The notes beneath the pieces are model-generated. The model had not been told where the DNA came from. It searched no databases and saw nothing but the letters and a program-made list of their open reading frames with translations. Position numbers and translations under genes: made by a program. Shown here in pieces: positions 9,845 through 21,281 of a stretch of DNA of 64,000 nt. The first letter of the stretch is position 1; the number at the start of each line of letters is the position of its first letter. This DNA is from Nothopassalora personata (taxonomy: Eukaryota; Ascomycota; Dothideomycetes; Mycosphaerellales; Mycosphaerellaceae). Location of the stretch: assembly GCA_033816765.1 (NCBI GenBank), contig CM066288.1:4278001-4342000 (forward strand), read 5' to 3'.

Positions 9845-10789
9845 TCATAATCCTTTCCGCTTCTGCAAATCATTAATCACCATATACCGACTAACGCCAA
9901 TCCATCCCCACCTAAACCACCTCATCTGACTCTTATGGGCCGTGGTCATAGCCAGCTGCGCCTTCCTCACATCCCCTGGTGTACTCACACTCACAAGCGG
10001 CGTAGGATACGCCCCCGCCTCCTTCCTCGTGAAAAACGCCCCCAACACCGTAACCACCGAGTCCAGCACGCTGCTGTACTTCCGTAAAATGTTCGTAGAA
10101 GTCAAGGTATACAGTTTCACAGGACACTCCCACCCGGCTCGTCCTTGCATGAGGGTCTTGAGGAAGGTGGTTGCCCCGTTGAAGAGGGAGATATGATTGG
10201 GATGCGCACTAACCCCTCCCTCATCAAACGTTACCAAGACATCAATCCCCGTCGCCAGCGTTGCGTCTCTACTTACGCTACCGTCCTTGGGCCCGAAGTA
10301 CTTCATCAGCATCTGGCTGACCGCTTTCGCATCCCAAGTTGCCGTCATCGAGTCGGGGAAATTTTTATCTTCCAGAACCACGACGTGTTCAGAGGAGCGG
10401 AGACCTAGGAGCAAGGCGGACTTGACGAGTTCTTCTTTCCGGATGTGGCCCAGACCGTCGGCGTCGCCGGACGAGAAGCAGAGGATTACGACTTGGTTGC
10501 CGAGGTCTGGAGCTGTAAGGGCGCGGAGGGATGGGGCGAAAAACATTGCTTCGTCATCGGGATGGGCTATGAGCAGGCAGATGCGTTTTCCGGTCAGGGC
10601 GGGGAAGGATCTGGGAGGTGGGTGGGTTAGTGCATGGCAAGGTATGGATAAAGGGAGGCTTGATTTACGCCTCTCTTGCTTGGAGTCGTGTTTGTTCGAT
10701 GCGAAAGGAACATACCTGGTCATATATGCCGTGAAGATCCATAATACCAGTACTAGCACAGGGACTTGTGCCGCCGCGAACCAATTCAT
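9845..10789 (-). CDS. GPI12: N-acetylglucosaminyl-phosphatidylinositol de-N-acetylase (PIG-L/Gpi12)
   Basis: Two exons (10716-10789 and 9845-10610) flank a 105-bp intron at 10611-10715 (GTATGT...CCAG, branch CACTAAC) and encode 279 residues. A single N-terminal membrane anchor is followed by the zinc-binding A-H-P-D-D-E at residues 40-45, then F-S-S-G-D-A-D-G-L-G, and a later H-P-N-H motif supplying further zinc ligands. The enzyme performs the second step of GPI-anchor synthesis on the cytosolic face of the ER. The intron is a multiple of three without stops, so retention would add 35 residues between anchor and catalytic domain. The gene is convergent with Chs7 (247 bp apart). Confidence 0.93.
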   Translation of the reverse strand: MNWFAAAQVPVLVLVLWIFTAYMTRYVPFASNKHDSKQERRKSSLPLSIPCHALTHPPPRSFPALTGKRICLLIAHPDDEAMFFAPSLRALTAPDLGNQVVILCFSSGDADGLGHIRKEELVKSALLLGLRSSEHVVVLEDKNFPDSMTATWDAKAVSQMLMKYFGPKDGSVSRDATLATGIDVLVTFDEGGVSAHPNHISLFNGATTFLKTLMQGRAGWECPVKLYTLTSTNILRKYSSVLDSVVTVLGAFFTRKEAGAYPTPLVSVSTPGDVRKAQLAMTTAHKSQMRWFRWGWIGVSRYMVINDLQKRKGL

Positions 10790-11243
10790 GTTTGAGGATC
10801 TGTTTTGCAGGTGTCAATCACTCCGCTGAGTTCTCTTTTGGACGTTGACATTTTCTGGTTGCTGCGTATAGATGGTCTTTTGGTTCGAGGTGGTGGTCTT
10901 TCGGTCAAGCGGCCCGACAGTTCACCCGTGCAGCCGAACAACAGGGTCGTACTTTGCTTTCACTTTCTTATACCACATAACGACATGCACAGATGGTCCC
11001 TGTTCATACCATGACTGTTGACGAAGCCGTCGGGTGCCGCCATGGGTTTCAACCGAGCTGGCTTGCCCTGGCATACTTGCTATTGAGAGCTAATGAGCTA
11101 GCATGCTAGGTTCATGCTTTCAGCTTCAACGCAGGAAGTCCCAACAACGACCAGCAGCGATATCCGAACCTCAGCTCTGCAAGTTGCTGCAGCACAAAAA
11201 CAATTCCTTAGAGACTACATGCAGCCTCCTTCTACACTCCCCG
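10790..11243. other. Intergenic region, 454 bp
   Basis: It contains the promoter of the reverse-strand Gpi12 gene and the 3' flank of the next reverse-strand gene. No further feature is seen. Confidence 0.4.
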
Positions 11244-11720
11244 TTATTTCCACAAGGAGGAGAATCGTTGCCACAACGCCTTCTCGGGCTCAGGCTCACC
11301 CGTTACAAACTCGTCGCCTTCGTACTTCCTCCAGTGATCGCCTTGGCCATTGTAAGCAGAGTGCTCTGGCTTGTCGACCATCTCATAGTTGGGTTCCGCA
11401 TCCTTCTTGCCAATGCCTTTTTCGTACTTTCTGGTATAATCACTCTGGTTGCTGCAGGCGGAGTGCTCCGGCTTGTCCATCACCTCCCAGTCAGAATCTT
11501 CACTTCCTGGTGGCGGCGAGTCATCAAGAGAGACGTCCACGAGGCCTGGGTCTGCTGCAAAGCGTGAGCCTGTCTGGGAGCCTTTGCTGCCTCTGGTGGT
11601 CTTGACAGCAGTCGGTTTACTGCCACTCTTTGACTGTACACTGTTTGGAGAGGTCGCTATATGCTTTGCGCGAGTAGACTTTTGCTTTTCTGATTGCTTC
11701 TTGTTATCGTTGCTAGACAT
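11244..11720 (-). CDS. Hypothetical disordered protein with duplicated DKPEHSA motif
   Basis: An intronless frame of 158 residues with no recognised domain. The first 60 residues are Lys/Ser/Thr-rich and likely disordered. The second half contains two copies of an aromatic-acidic unit: W-E-V-M-D-K-P-E-H-S-A-C followed by Y-T-R-K-Y-E, and Y-E-M-V-D-K-P-E-H-S-A-Y followed by H-W-R-K-Y-E, about 35 residues apart. The C-terminal W-Q-R-F-S-S-L-W-K may be a short helix. The internal repeat and reasonable codon use support a real gene. Function is unknown. Confidence 0.55.
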   Translation of the reverse strand: MSSNDNKKQSEKQKSTRAKHIATSPNSVQSKSGSKPTAVKTTRGSKGSQTGSRFAADPGLVDVSLDDSPPPGSEDSDWEVMDKPEHSACSNQSDYTRKYEKGIGKKDAEPNYEMVDKPEHSAYNGQGDHWRKYEGDEFVTGEPEPEKALWQRFSSLWK

Positions 11721-12191
11721 GAGTGCTTCCTATCTTTATTGTGACCTATAAGAATTGAGGAGGTGTGGGATGAAGTAGTGTCCAAATTCATACCAAACCG
11801 TTTGATATTCTCCACCGATGAGAAGGCACTTGCATGAAGAGCTTGTTCTAGCCCTTGAAGCCATCATTGTCTTCGCATGGTTGCTCCAGGTCACAGCATG
11901 CCAGACACTGCCTGAAGACCCTCGCAGTGCCGCCAGGAAGGTGCGTGGCAGCATATAGATTGAGACTGTACGGCGACTCGCTATTGAGGGCGCGGAAAAC
12001 GAACAGTCATCCGAGCCCCCCCCCCCCTCTCCCCCACCAACTCATCCAAAACAAAATGAGTTGATCAGGGAAATCGTCCAAATCGGTAGTCACAGCAGCT
12101 GGGCGTAGGCATTGACGAGGCATCGCAATGATGGCTGGCGTGTGGTGCGGTCATCACACTTGCTTCATGTACGCACGGACTTCACCTCGAG
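11721..12191. other. Intergenic region, 471 bp, with a poly-C tract
   Basis: No gene is seen. A run of about a dozen C lies near 12018-12030. The region is the upstream flank of the duplicated-motif gene and the 3' flank of the OHCU decarboxylase. Confidence 0.4.
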
Positions 12192-12777
12192 TCAAGTCAA
12201 CTTGGATGCTCGATCTGCAGCGATTTCACACATGGCCTTATGCTATGTCAGCCATTATATTTCTTCCGCACGGCATCCCTTGACTCACTCGGATCGCAGC
12301 AGCTCGCTCAGACTTCATGTCGCCATTTGCGATACGATCGCGCATATCGGCCATAATGACAGGCCGGCTCCTGCCGTTCACAAACACGACATATCGTAGT
12401 CCAGGGTACTTCCTTTCATATTCGTCATTCAAGGCCCGAAGCTGTTCGGACTCCTCGGCATTGCCCTGTAATTGCGATTGCTCTGATTGCGACTGAGCGC
12501 TTTCAACCTTCTTTGCTCCGAGTCTGGGATGGGATCCTAGTATATCTTCCAGCACTTTCGTGTCTGAGGATGACGCAGATTCCGATAGGTCGGTAAGTTG
12601 CAAGCCCACTGCCGCGATGAGATCGTCATATGACTCGAAAGACTTGTCGTGAAGTAGCGGCACAGAGAGAGAGTGTAGTTGTGTGCTGGGTTCAAACAGT
12701 AGGTCAAGTATGGCAGCTCTCTCGTCAGTCGAAAGAGCAGGTAGCGTTCCAACAGCCGGAAGCTTCGTTGATGCCAT
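12192..12777 (-). CDS. 2-oxo-4-hydroxy-4-carboxy-5-ureidoimidazoline (OHCU) decarboxylase
   Basis: Two exons (12289-12777 and 12192-12236) with a 52-bp intron at 12237-12288 (GTGAGT...TAAG, branch GCTGAC) encode 177 residues. The catalytic His lies in H-P-R-L-G (H83), followed by the S-x-x-E-Q region near 98-110 and the conserved F-V-N-G-R-S-R-P-V-I at 132-141. Splicing restores the family C-terminus A-I-R-A-M-C-E-I-A-A-D-R-A, which an unspliced reading would miss. The enzyme makes S-allantoin from OHCU, the last step of the uricase pathway of purine breakdown. Confidence 0.9.
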
Positions 12778-14109
12778 GATTGGTAGTCAAAGTATACTGG
12801 GCTGCGCCTCGGTGCTCAAAACTCTGGCGTAGTAGTGTTTTGGTGCTGTAGCGAATCACGTAATTCCTAGAAGATGTTGTACATGGCAGAAACGCAAGGT
12901 GCTCAAAACTGCAGCTGAGCTGCACCCCAAGGGGTGTAATATTTGACCGCTCAGGCCTAAGTTTAGTGGACTATGCAAAGGATGCGACTGTGCACGCTCC
13001 GCAACAAACTTCTACTGGTCGGTAGCCGGCAAAAGCAACACAGTTCGCAATGGTTCCTGCAGCCTTGGACAACTCTATTGTTGACAGGGACTGTGAGGGG
13101 ATATTGTGATGCTTTGTGTTCTCTTGTGATGGAATTGGTCGATCATACTCATATCGCATAGCTGCCGCCTGTCGTGCTTTCGGCGTCATCCGGATTGGGT
13201 GGAAGTTGAAGACATCATCACTCACTTTTTCCCAGGTTGTCTTGTTAACCGTTAGGTGATGTTGACGACTCTCAGTTTCGTGGGCCATGGTCATACCGTA
13301 CCTGAAGTCAACACCTGCATATTGGTTGCACGGCTCTTCGACGTCACTGCTGGAACAACTTCGCGGTGTTTATGCATTCCCACATTGAGACACTTCATTA
13401 ACAGCACGCTGCCCTCCGCAGCGGCTAGCGGACTCGCCAATCTCGTAGCGCGGGAAACGGTTGATGGAAAGTCAAAGCGGTGAATCAGGTACATCTAGAC
13501 CGCATCGTTGATGCATTGGCCTCAGAATGGGAAGCTGTGGAATCGAAGTTCATCAAGTGGTGTAGACGCTGACGACGGTTGGCTATGTCACAATACAGTA
13601 TATAGATATTGACCCTTGTATGGCAGCTGCGATTGCGACTGGAACTTGCGTTTGATCGACGAAATGTCGGCTGAATAATGAGCGCTGGATCTGGTGACAG
13701 TGCGTGGCATCTCAGGTTGGAGACCCGAATGTGACCACTGCACAGCCTGCAGAGCAGCTTCGATTGGTCGTGCGTTCGGGAAAGGAGGAGAAGACTATGG
13801 CAAGGGTCGTAGTGCAGACTTAACTTTGAGTGAACTATCAGTAGTGCAAGGCGGGACGGTGCCAGGATGGCTAACCTGGTCTCCTGCTCCAGGTTGCTGC
13901 TCGTGCTATCCTTCCTTGCCTTTCACGAAACCCGTGGTCGGGCAGCGCACTGAAAGGCGTCCCTTGTGAGAGGTGTCGCGTGAAACAGGTGTAATGTCAC
14001 CAGCGCTGCTCATGGAACCAGTCCACTACAGCACACCCACCTTTCTCCCACTGCTGGGCACGCACGGCGTCTAGATCGCCCGGAAGGACGACCCGCATAC
14101 GCGCGAGCA
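12778..14109. other. Intergenic region, about 1.3 kb, with one dispersed-repeat copy
   Basis: No gene can be supported. A 107-residue reverse ORF at 12971-13294 has its C-terminal end inside the repeat at 12936-13014 and shows no domain. The right part must hold the promoter of the ADF-H/PH gene. Confidence 0.45.
12936..13014. repeat. Solo copy of the 3132-3210 dispersed repeat
   Basis: 79 bases align without gaps to 3132-3210 with five differences: three transitions (two C/T, one G/A) and two transversions. It corresponds to the right half of the MITE-like element. No left half is found next to it. Confidence 0.75.
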
Positions 14110-17100
14110 ATGTCGCTCAATGGCCTGGACGCTCCAGAGGTTCAAGATGCATACCACTCCGCAATCGCAGAAGCTGGCGGATGGTGAGTTTCACGGGGAC
14201 AACCGTCGTTCCAGTATGGCTTGCTGAAGTAGCACAGGTTCCTGCTCAAGTACACATCGAGGGACTCGGTAGAACTGTTGGCTCGAGGCAAGAGCGGCGT
14301 GTCAGAAGCGCGCAATGCGATATTGGGCTACGCAGAGGCATCGCCGTTGTACGGCCTGATCATATACCGCAGGCGGAGAATACTCATCAAGTGCATACCA
14401 GACGGAACTTCGCGACTCTTGCAGGGTGTGTAAAAGTGTACAGGCCGGACCGCAGGGCTGTTGACTAACGAGCATATGCTTAGCGCGAACTGCCGTTCAC
14501 TTTCAAGATGTTCTCGAGAAATATTCGCCGTACGAAACGCTGCTCGAGATCACGAACGGAGAGGGACTCAACGATACTGCGCTGGCCGCATCGTTCCAGC
14601 TGCGCACCGCTTCCGCGTCGCCCTCGCCCTCGCCATCGACGAAACGCCTCGACGAGATCAGTGAGGATGCAGAGGACACCGGCGATGGTGCGGAAAGTCA
14701 TTCGCGGGCAGAGACAGAGACGCCGCCGAACGCGCTGGCTGCCCCGCCAAGGCAGAAGACGGACAGGAGGGCAGAACATATGAAGAAGTTTGGGAAACGC
14801 ACATCTACACTCGCTGTCGGGAGGCCTTCGCAGCTCCTCACACACCACCGCTCGACCTCGCCTTCTTCACCACTCACGCAATCGGTCTCGCAGTATCTCG
14901 TACACGACGAAGCTGGACACACCTCGATTACGCCGCTCCAGTCGCCTGTACCCGCGACTTTGCCAGCAGACGGACTGGCGAGCACGAAGGCTATGAAGGA
15001 GGATCCTGCGCAAGACTCAAAAGACCAGCAGGACATATCCAATTCAGCGTCACAGATTACGGCTACCGACGCTTCAGTTGCCACCGAAAGGCCCGTTTCA
15101 CCCAAGTCGACCTGCAAGCAGCCCACTACAGCAGCCGAATTGCGCGATCCTGAACTACCAGCGCTGCCCACGGAAGAAAGTGCATCCACAGCAGAAAGGA
15201 CTGCAAGAGTAGACGAGCGAACAGTGTCAACGCCTTTCTTGGCCGACGAGCCCTACGATTTCAGTCAATTCGACGAGCTGTTTAAACCCAAGGTGAAGCT
15301 GGCTCCACGGCCTGTCCACTCGCCGGAAAAGCTGCAGAGTTCTGGAGTGGCCAGAGTGTCTGCACTGCCAGCGAACTTCCGGTCTGTAAACAGAAAGCAA
15401 GAAACTCCAAGGCCAAAGTCTTCTGGCAATGGGCTTGCGGCATCTGCGCGTCCATTACCACCTGCGCCTACTACATACACGCAACCGCCGCCACCTCCAG
15501 TGCCCGAGACGCCAGTGTACTCTACACGCCCTGCTTCGCGAGGAAGCGTCAGATCTGCACCCTCTCAAAAGTCCCACGGCATGACGCCCGACAAGATCAG
15601 GCTGATGAAAGCCGTAGAGTTGAGACGTAGACAACTTCGAAAATCCCAGGAACCACCTTCGCAACCGATATTTGATGACGATGCATTCGAAGTTCCGAAA
15701 GTGCCGGAAGTTTCAGATCGCATCCCATCGAGAACAACCAAATTCGTCAGGAACCCTAAGCCAGCTCCCGAGCAGGAACAAGCGACCGACGACGAGGAAC
15801 AGCCACAATCGATCAAAGCAGATTCGGGTGTCGAATTGAATTATAGGAAACAGGACAAGGCTAAAGGCGATCATGATTTGCAATCTACGTCAAGTGCGTC
15901 CAAGTCGAGCACACCAGAACCAGGAACGACATCTGCGACTCAATCGACAGGGACCCCGGTTGCCCCACCTGTTATTCAGGTATCATCCAAGGAGACTGAT
16001 AACGCGTCAGAGGAAGCAGGCTCGCAATTGCACCCAGACGATGATGCATCGTCCATCGCGAGCAAAACATCAACTGAACGATCCGAATTCTTTGTGCAGA
16101 AATCCGCATCGACAGAATTGGCTCCAGTTCCGACCATCATCATAGCTGACGGATCACGGCCAATGGCCTCAGGTGCACAGAGTCTGCAACCCGCCGCTGA
16201 GCTTGACGAGGACGCTCAGGATGTTGAGGATTCGGGCACTGAAAACTTGGAGGAACCGCCATTGTCACCAAGGCGGCAGAACAGTGATCTGGCCAAGCGT
16301 CGCCGTGGCTTTGTCGAGCCTCTGGAGATTGATGTGAGCTCTGGAAACCCTGACGACTTCATGTCCGACGATGATGAGTTGTTGGACGAGCTCCACAGTG
16401 CCATCATCGTCGAGGCCACGCCGGTTACCGTGGCAAGATCACCAATGACACCCACATTCCCAGGACGTCGACCTAGCGCCGACACTCCGACGTCGATAAG
16501 GTCCGTGAACATCACAAAGACAGGTTCTTTCCCTACGGACAAAGGGTCGGATGACCGCTTGACGCCAGACTCGTCTCGCAACGTTACACAGAGTACCATG
16601 CCTCCGCCTGTCGACAAGGGCGATTCCAGCTCTAGCCTTTCGCGGAACGTGTCTTTGGAGATTTCCAAGAGAATCCACGCTCTTTCGTTGCAGTCACGAC
16701 CCTTGACTCCGGAAGTCTCGCCGAACGGACTCGTTCAACGGCCCGTGAGATCTAGACCTATCTCTTATCGTCGACACAGCGGTAATCGTGCTGCACACTC
16801 TCCAGGGAGAAGCGGTCCCTCTGATAACGCACCCGTCTGGAGTGCGCAACATGACCCTGCCTCGAACCGGAACTCAGTCTCTGTGACAGCACGTATCGTT
16901 CGACCAAACGTGATCAGCGAGACAGTCCCTGAGGATAGTCGCGAAGCACTGCAACAGTCAGAGTATGTGGTCAGCCACGAGCGGGATGCTGCAAAACCCG
17001 GGAGCCGTCCAGCGTCTGTGCAAACTGCGAAAGCCCAATCGGAGAACTCCACGCCAGCATTATCGCCGGTCTTGTCGCGCAGCTCGACCGAAACGCGGAC

Positions 17101-17820
17101 GATGCACTCTGCAGGGAACAGTCGGTTCGGCCGGCACGAGCACCAGAACTCTTCCATACCAGTCTCTACACCAGGACTGGATGAGTTTCCTCCGCCACCA
17201 GGTGCCCGCACAGGTGGCTCAACGCCATCGCTGAGATCGAACGATGAGAATGGTGTTCCTAAGGAGGGCAGCAAAGCAAGTCGTTTCATGAAGCGCATAA
17301 GCATGTTACCCTTTGGCGGTTCTAACAGACATAAGAGGGGAGCTCTACAGCAAAATAGCGTAGCGAGCCTTGTCGAGCATGAGACACCTGGCTCAGCAGG
17401 GACAAATAGCAGAGTGAGCTCGCTCCACGAGAACTTTGACACACCTCCAGCAGTCGTTGTTGGCGATCTGAACGTCCAGTTCCCTGATTCCTTGGTAAGC
17501 CATGCATCGAACCATAAGTAGAGACCACACTGACACATCATCAGCTATGGAAGCGGCGTATCGTCACCATCGACGATTCAGGACACCTGCAGTTCGCCAT
17601 CGCCCACGCCATGGAAATTCACAGGGGCGTTGCGCTGAAGAAGTTCGCCCTGACCGACTTCCAACAACCCTACGTGCCAGATCTGGATATGCAGGAATTG
17701 CCGTACTCTATCATGCTTGAGTTCCGCGACGGCACCACACTACAGACCGCCTGCGAAGATGCAATGACGCAGCGCCAAGTCTTGCACCTTTTGAAAACAT
17801 ACTGGAAGGCCTGGGCATAA
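14110..17820 (+). CDS. Large ADF-H domain protein with C-terminal PH-like domain
   Basis: Four exons (14110-14183, 14238-14425, 14484-17494, 17545-17820) give 1182 residues; all three introns (54, 58, 50 bp) keep phase. The N-terminus (M-S-L-N-G-L-D-A-P-E-V, then A-E-A-G-G-W-F-L-L-K-Y) is an actin-depolymerizing-factor homology domain to about residue 145, including Y-G-L-I-I-Y-R-R-R. About 900 residues of Ser/Pro/Thr-rich disorder follow, with a proline run (Q-P-P-P-P-P-V-P-E-T-P) and a basic patch R-F-M-K-R-I-S-M-L-P-F. The last exon gives L-W-K-R-R-I-V-T-I, then E-F-R-D-G-T-T-L-Q-T, closing with W-K-A-W, a PH-like fold. It is probably a membrane-linked actin regulator; the role is inferred. 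Confidence 0.85.
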
Positions 17821-19015
17821 GCACCAAATCCCGCTTGGAACATAGAGGAAGCCTGAGGACCCACTTTTCGCATTGATCTCCGCGCCATGACCACCCTTAT
17901 TAACGAATCGTCGTATACCCCAGCAAGGCTCCGACGCTAGACGTTCTCTCTCTCTTGGTTCTTTCTTCCTAGGAATAGTCACAACAGCGGCCTGGAGCAA
18001 GCATTCTGTACTCCTAGAGATCTTGATATCCTTTTTGTGCGTTTTTTTGAGCGATTTTGAAAGCCTTCCCCGAATGTGGGCCGCATGAAACTTGGAAGCC
18101 AGTCTTGGGTATTCGTCACTACCAACAAACCTCATAGTTTATATATATTGACAGAACCGCACCGACACGTCTCGGCAGCTTCCTGCGATGCGACCAAACC
18201 AAGCTCAAGACCAAGCTCGACACCAAGACTGGTACTGTAAGGTACCAGGACATTCCACAATCTGACGCAAGCACATCATTACCATTGTGTAGCACGTTTG
18301 TACACACGTTTTGTGCTGACTAGTTTTCTGCTCTAGGATGCGATAAGGTCGTGAGATAAGGACCAAGCTGCACGCACATCACCGGCGCTGAGCTGGGGAG
18401 GCGGATGCCAAGTAATGCCGAGTCCATGGATCGTTTTATCGGCCTCCGGCCGGAGTGGGATCGGAAGGCTTGGACACTTTAGATTGGGCATTGGCCGGCA
18501 TTTGAAGCTCTTGAGTCTGGCATGTGTTACTGTGCTGCCAGGTCTCGTGGCTAGCGGCACGTCAACGTGTCTCGGGGAGTGTCAAGTGTACCATGGGAAG
18601 GTGATGTGGCCTTTATCTTGGCGGGTTGGGCCCCCGGATGTTCCGCCGGTGTGCACTGCCTCAACAATCTGGAGTCGAGGAATGGGGGATGGTTCGTCAG
18701 GTTGTCACGAGCGATAAGAAAGACTGCTGTAGCCATTTCCTTGGGCGTGGTCGCTGTGTTGTTTCGTTAGCTTTGGTCGATGTTGTGATTGCTATCTACC
18801 GCGACTGCTACCTGGTATTGCGTCTTGCGACGTTTGACTTTTGACCACTACTTTCACGGTCGAGACCTTAAGGGCCTCCCTCCATTGCGATCGGCGGCAA
18901 CGGCTGGGGACGGCATTCACGGTCGTTACATAACGCTTCCTGGATTAACAATTTCCGACACGATAACGCGTACAGGACAGCCTGATTACGACGACTGTCC
19001 GCAGATCAAAATACC
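17821..19015. other. Intergenic region, about 1.2 kb
   Basis: No reading frame with coding character on either strand. It holds the 3' flank of the ADF-H/PH gene and the promoter of the small membrane-protein gene. Confidence 0.45.
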
Positions 19016-19401
19016 ATGGCACCTCTGCTGAACATCGCCCTCCGCGATGTCAAGACTACCGACAACGCATACCCGGAAGGCATGGACACGGACGTTATTG
19101 CCCGCGAGAGAAGGATAGCATATGGAGTCTTGGCGATGTGTGTTGCGATTTGGTTCATTCTGTAAGTTGATATTGATCACAGATGTAGAGGACAGAACTC
19201 TACTAACGAACTTACAGGGCCGCCATCGTGACATTTCTCGGCGGAAGAGACGAAGGAGTCGTGGACTCAGAGAAAGCACCCGGTGTTGCGTTGAAGGATG
19301 TGTCGAGCTCGGAGGCGACGACGCAGGCCAGTACGCAAATGCTGATGATGCACGGGGCGCAGACGGGACATATGGAGAAGGGGAAGGGGAGGGCGGTCTG
19401 A
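19016..19401 (+). CDS. Small single-pass membrane protein, unknown function
   Basis: Two exons (19016-19161 and 19218-19401) joined across a 56-bp intron (GTAAGT...ACAG, branch ACTAAC) encode 109 residues. One membrane segment spans about residues 35-57 (G-V-L-A-M-C-V-A-I-W-F-I-L-A-A-I-V) and is split by the intron. The N-terminal side is short with R-E-R-R before the membrane. The C-terminal tail is Ser/Thr/Met-rich and ends basic (K-G-K-G-R-A-V). The canonical splice signals and phase-keeping junction support a real gene. I do not recognise the family. Confidence 0.6.
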
Positions 19402-19799
19402 GGGTGGCTTGGGTGAATGGATGGGGGCGCATTGGGACTTTGGGAATCGGAAACAGCGTTGAGATGGATGATGGGTATGTTGCGTGCTGTACGATTTTGA
19501 ACTGCGGTTGGCAGCTATATCAACTCGAGCGCGTGCAGAGAACCCTCCACGGGGGAAGTGACGCTCAGCCCGATCGGGCAGATAGAACAACGGACGACGC
19601 CTTCGCGTCCTCGCTCGCACTTTGACTTGCGATCGTCCGGCCTCATAAGCTGCTGAGCAAGCATGTGAGGCTGTGCTTAAGACGAGTATATGCGACGCTT
19701 GACTGCCTGCTTGGTAGCATGACCATTGTTATCGGCGCCTTGTCTTCCGATGATGTGACAGAGAACCAAAGGTGATAACTTTTGGTAGCGTGCGAGTCT
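19402..19799. other. Convergent intergenic region, 398 bp
   Basis: It lies between the 3' ends of the small membrane-protein gene and Rrb1. No feature is seen. Confidence 0.4.
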
Positions 19800-21281
19800 T
19801 TATACGCTGATGGTCTTGAACACGCCAAAGCCGCTTCCACCTGTTGCCATAACAGTGCCCGGGATCTGTGGGTGCCAGTGCGACTCCTTGACTTGTTCCA
19901 TGTAGTGGACGAAAAGTAGCTGTGGTGGAACGTCCTTGACGTCCGCGGTGTATCGCGACTCCTCGTCGTCCAGCTCAACAGCCAAATCCCAGAGAGTGAG
20001 AGTGTCGTCTCCTGAGCAGACGGAGACGATACTGTCGTCTGTGGGATGCCACTCCAAGCTTGTGATCTGGCCGAGATGGAAACTGAAGTGGGCGACAGGC
20101 TTTGAACCCTTAGCCTCATCGGGCGTCTTCCATTGCCTGAGATCCCATACAGACCAAGTGCCATCGTCGTGTCCTGACGCAAGGAGATGTGGAGTCTGAT
20201 GCGACCAAGACAGAACGTTCGCATCCGAGTCGGAGACCTTAACGGAGATTGCATGCTTGCGAGACTTGCTTCGTGCATCCCAGATCTTGACAGTGCCGTC
20301 GCTGCTGGCAGAAGCAAAGACGTTTCGCTCGCTGGGTGACCATTGCAGTTCTTCGACGCTGCCAGTGTGCCCAGTGTATGCGTTGGTGTCAGTGACAAAG
20401 CCGCCGCCTTCTGTGCGAGTTGTGGCGAAAATCTGACCGGCGCTGTCACCAGTCAAGAGCTTGCCAGCAGGTACCAGAGGAGACCAGTCAAGCGCATAGC
20501 CTTCATTCTTCTTGTGCGCACGGATTGTGCAGAGCGGCTTGTTGGCTGTAGCTGGAAGCTGGAAGCCTGGCTCGTCGAACGTCCGCAGGTGGGGAGTGAC
20601 ATCATGAATCAGCACCTCTCCAGACTCTTGCATCGCTGCAGTGATTGTCGTAGGCGGGCTGGATGAGTTAGGTTGTGGCGATTGATGCGATCGGATGCGG
20701 TTGGTTGTCGAAGTCAACGGAATGCTCTTGGTCTCCAGAATAGGATCCGAGAACTCTTCGTCGTCGTCTTCATCGTCAGAGTCAATGTTCGCCGCCTTGT
20801 CATTTCTAGAGAGACCGGAGAGCTTCATGACCATGATCTGATTCTCCTTGGCCCGACCCTGCTCGGCTTGTGTTCCAGCGACTGCGTAGACTGTAGCTGG
20901 GTACGATTTGCGGTTGTCGCCAAGGTTGTCCTTGACAATATCGAAAGACAGACATGGCCATGTCGGCTCCAGAGTGTGAAGCATCTCGTATGTCGAAAGA
21001 TCGGGTGCAAGAGTCTGTCCCGCTTCGAGTTTGTGCCGTCCTGGGATGAAGGTTTCCTGATCGACATCCATGGCTCCAGCAGCTTTCTCCTCAGCCTCGC
21101 GCTCCTCGTCAGGTCTGCCGTCAACGCCAGCCTCGAGAATCTCGTCTTCGCTCTCATATTCATCTTCGAACTCGTCTTCAAACTCGTCGCCATCAGCAAG
21201 ACCGTTGTCCGCCACTGGGCGATCGCCGGCTTTCAGCGAAACGCCCTGTGGCTCGTCATCTTCAGCAGCGCGCTTTGCCAT
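19800..21281 (-). CDS. RRB1: Ribosome assembly WD40 protein Rrb1 (GRWD1)
   Basis: An intronless frame of 493 residues. A very acidic N-terminus (about residues 20-60) precedes the CAF1C/H4-binding-type segment P-D-L-S-T-Y-E-M-L-H-T-L-E-P-T-W-P-C-L-S-F-D. Five or more WD40 repeats follow, with V-K-I-W-D-A-R-S, W-S-V-W-D-L-R and L-T-L-W-D-L-A as blade ends. Rrb1 is the dedicated chaperone of ribosomal protein L3 in the nucleolus. The start is placed at M-A-K-R-A-A-E-D-D; an in-frame upstream Met at 21326 would add 15 unconserved residues. Confidence 0.93.
   Translation of the reverse strand: MAKRAAEDDEPQGVSLKAGDRPVADNGLADGDEFEDEFEDEYESEDEILEAGVDGRPDEEREAEEKAAGAMDVDQETFIPGRHKLEAGQTLAPDLSTYEMLHTLEPTWPCLSFDIVKDNLGDNRKSYPATVYAVAGTQAEQGRAKENQIMVMKLSGLSRNDKAANIDSDDEDDDEEFSDPILETKSIPLTSTTNRIRSHQSPQPNSSSPPTTITAAMQESGEVLIHDVTPHLRTFDEPGFQLPATANKPLCTIRAHKKNEGYALDWSPLVPAGKLLTGDSAGQIFATTRTEGGGFVTDTNAYTGHTGSVEELQWSPSERNVFASASSDGTVKIWDARSKSRKHAISVKVSDSDANVLSWSHQTPHLLASGHDDGTWSVWDLRQWKTPDEAKGSKPVAHFSFHLGQITSLEWHPTDDSIVSVCSGDDTLTLWDLAVELDDEESRYTADVKDVPPQLLFVHYMEQVKESHWHPQIPGTVMATGGSGFGVFKTISV

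Noticed and set aside
12971..13294. 107-residue reverse ORF upstream of the OHCU decarboxylase.
   Set aside because: Its C-terminus is made from the dispersed repeat, and it has no domain or supporting splice signals.
16765..17541. 258-residue reverse ORF.
   Set aside because: Antisense to the disordered region of the ADF-H/PH gene, with no domain or splice logic.
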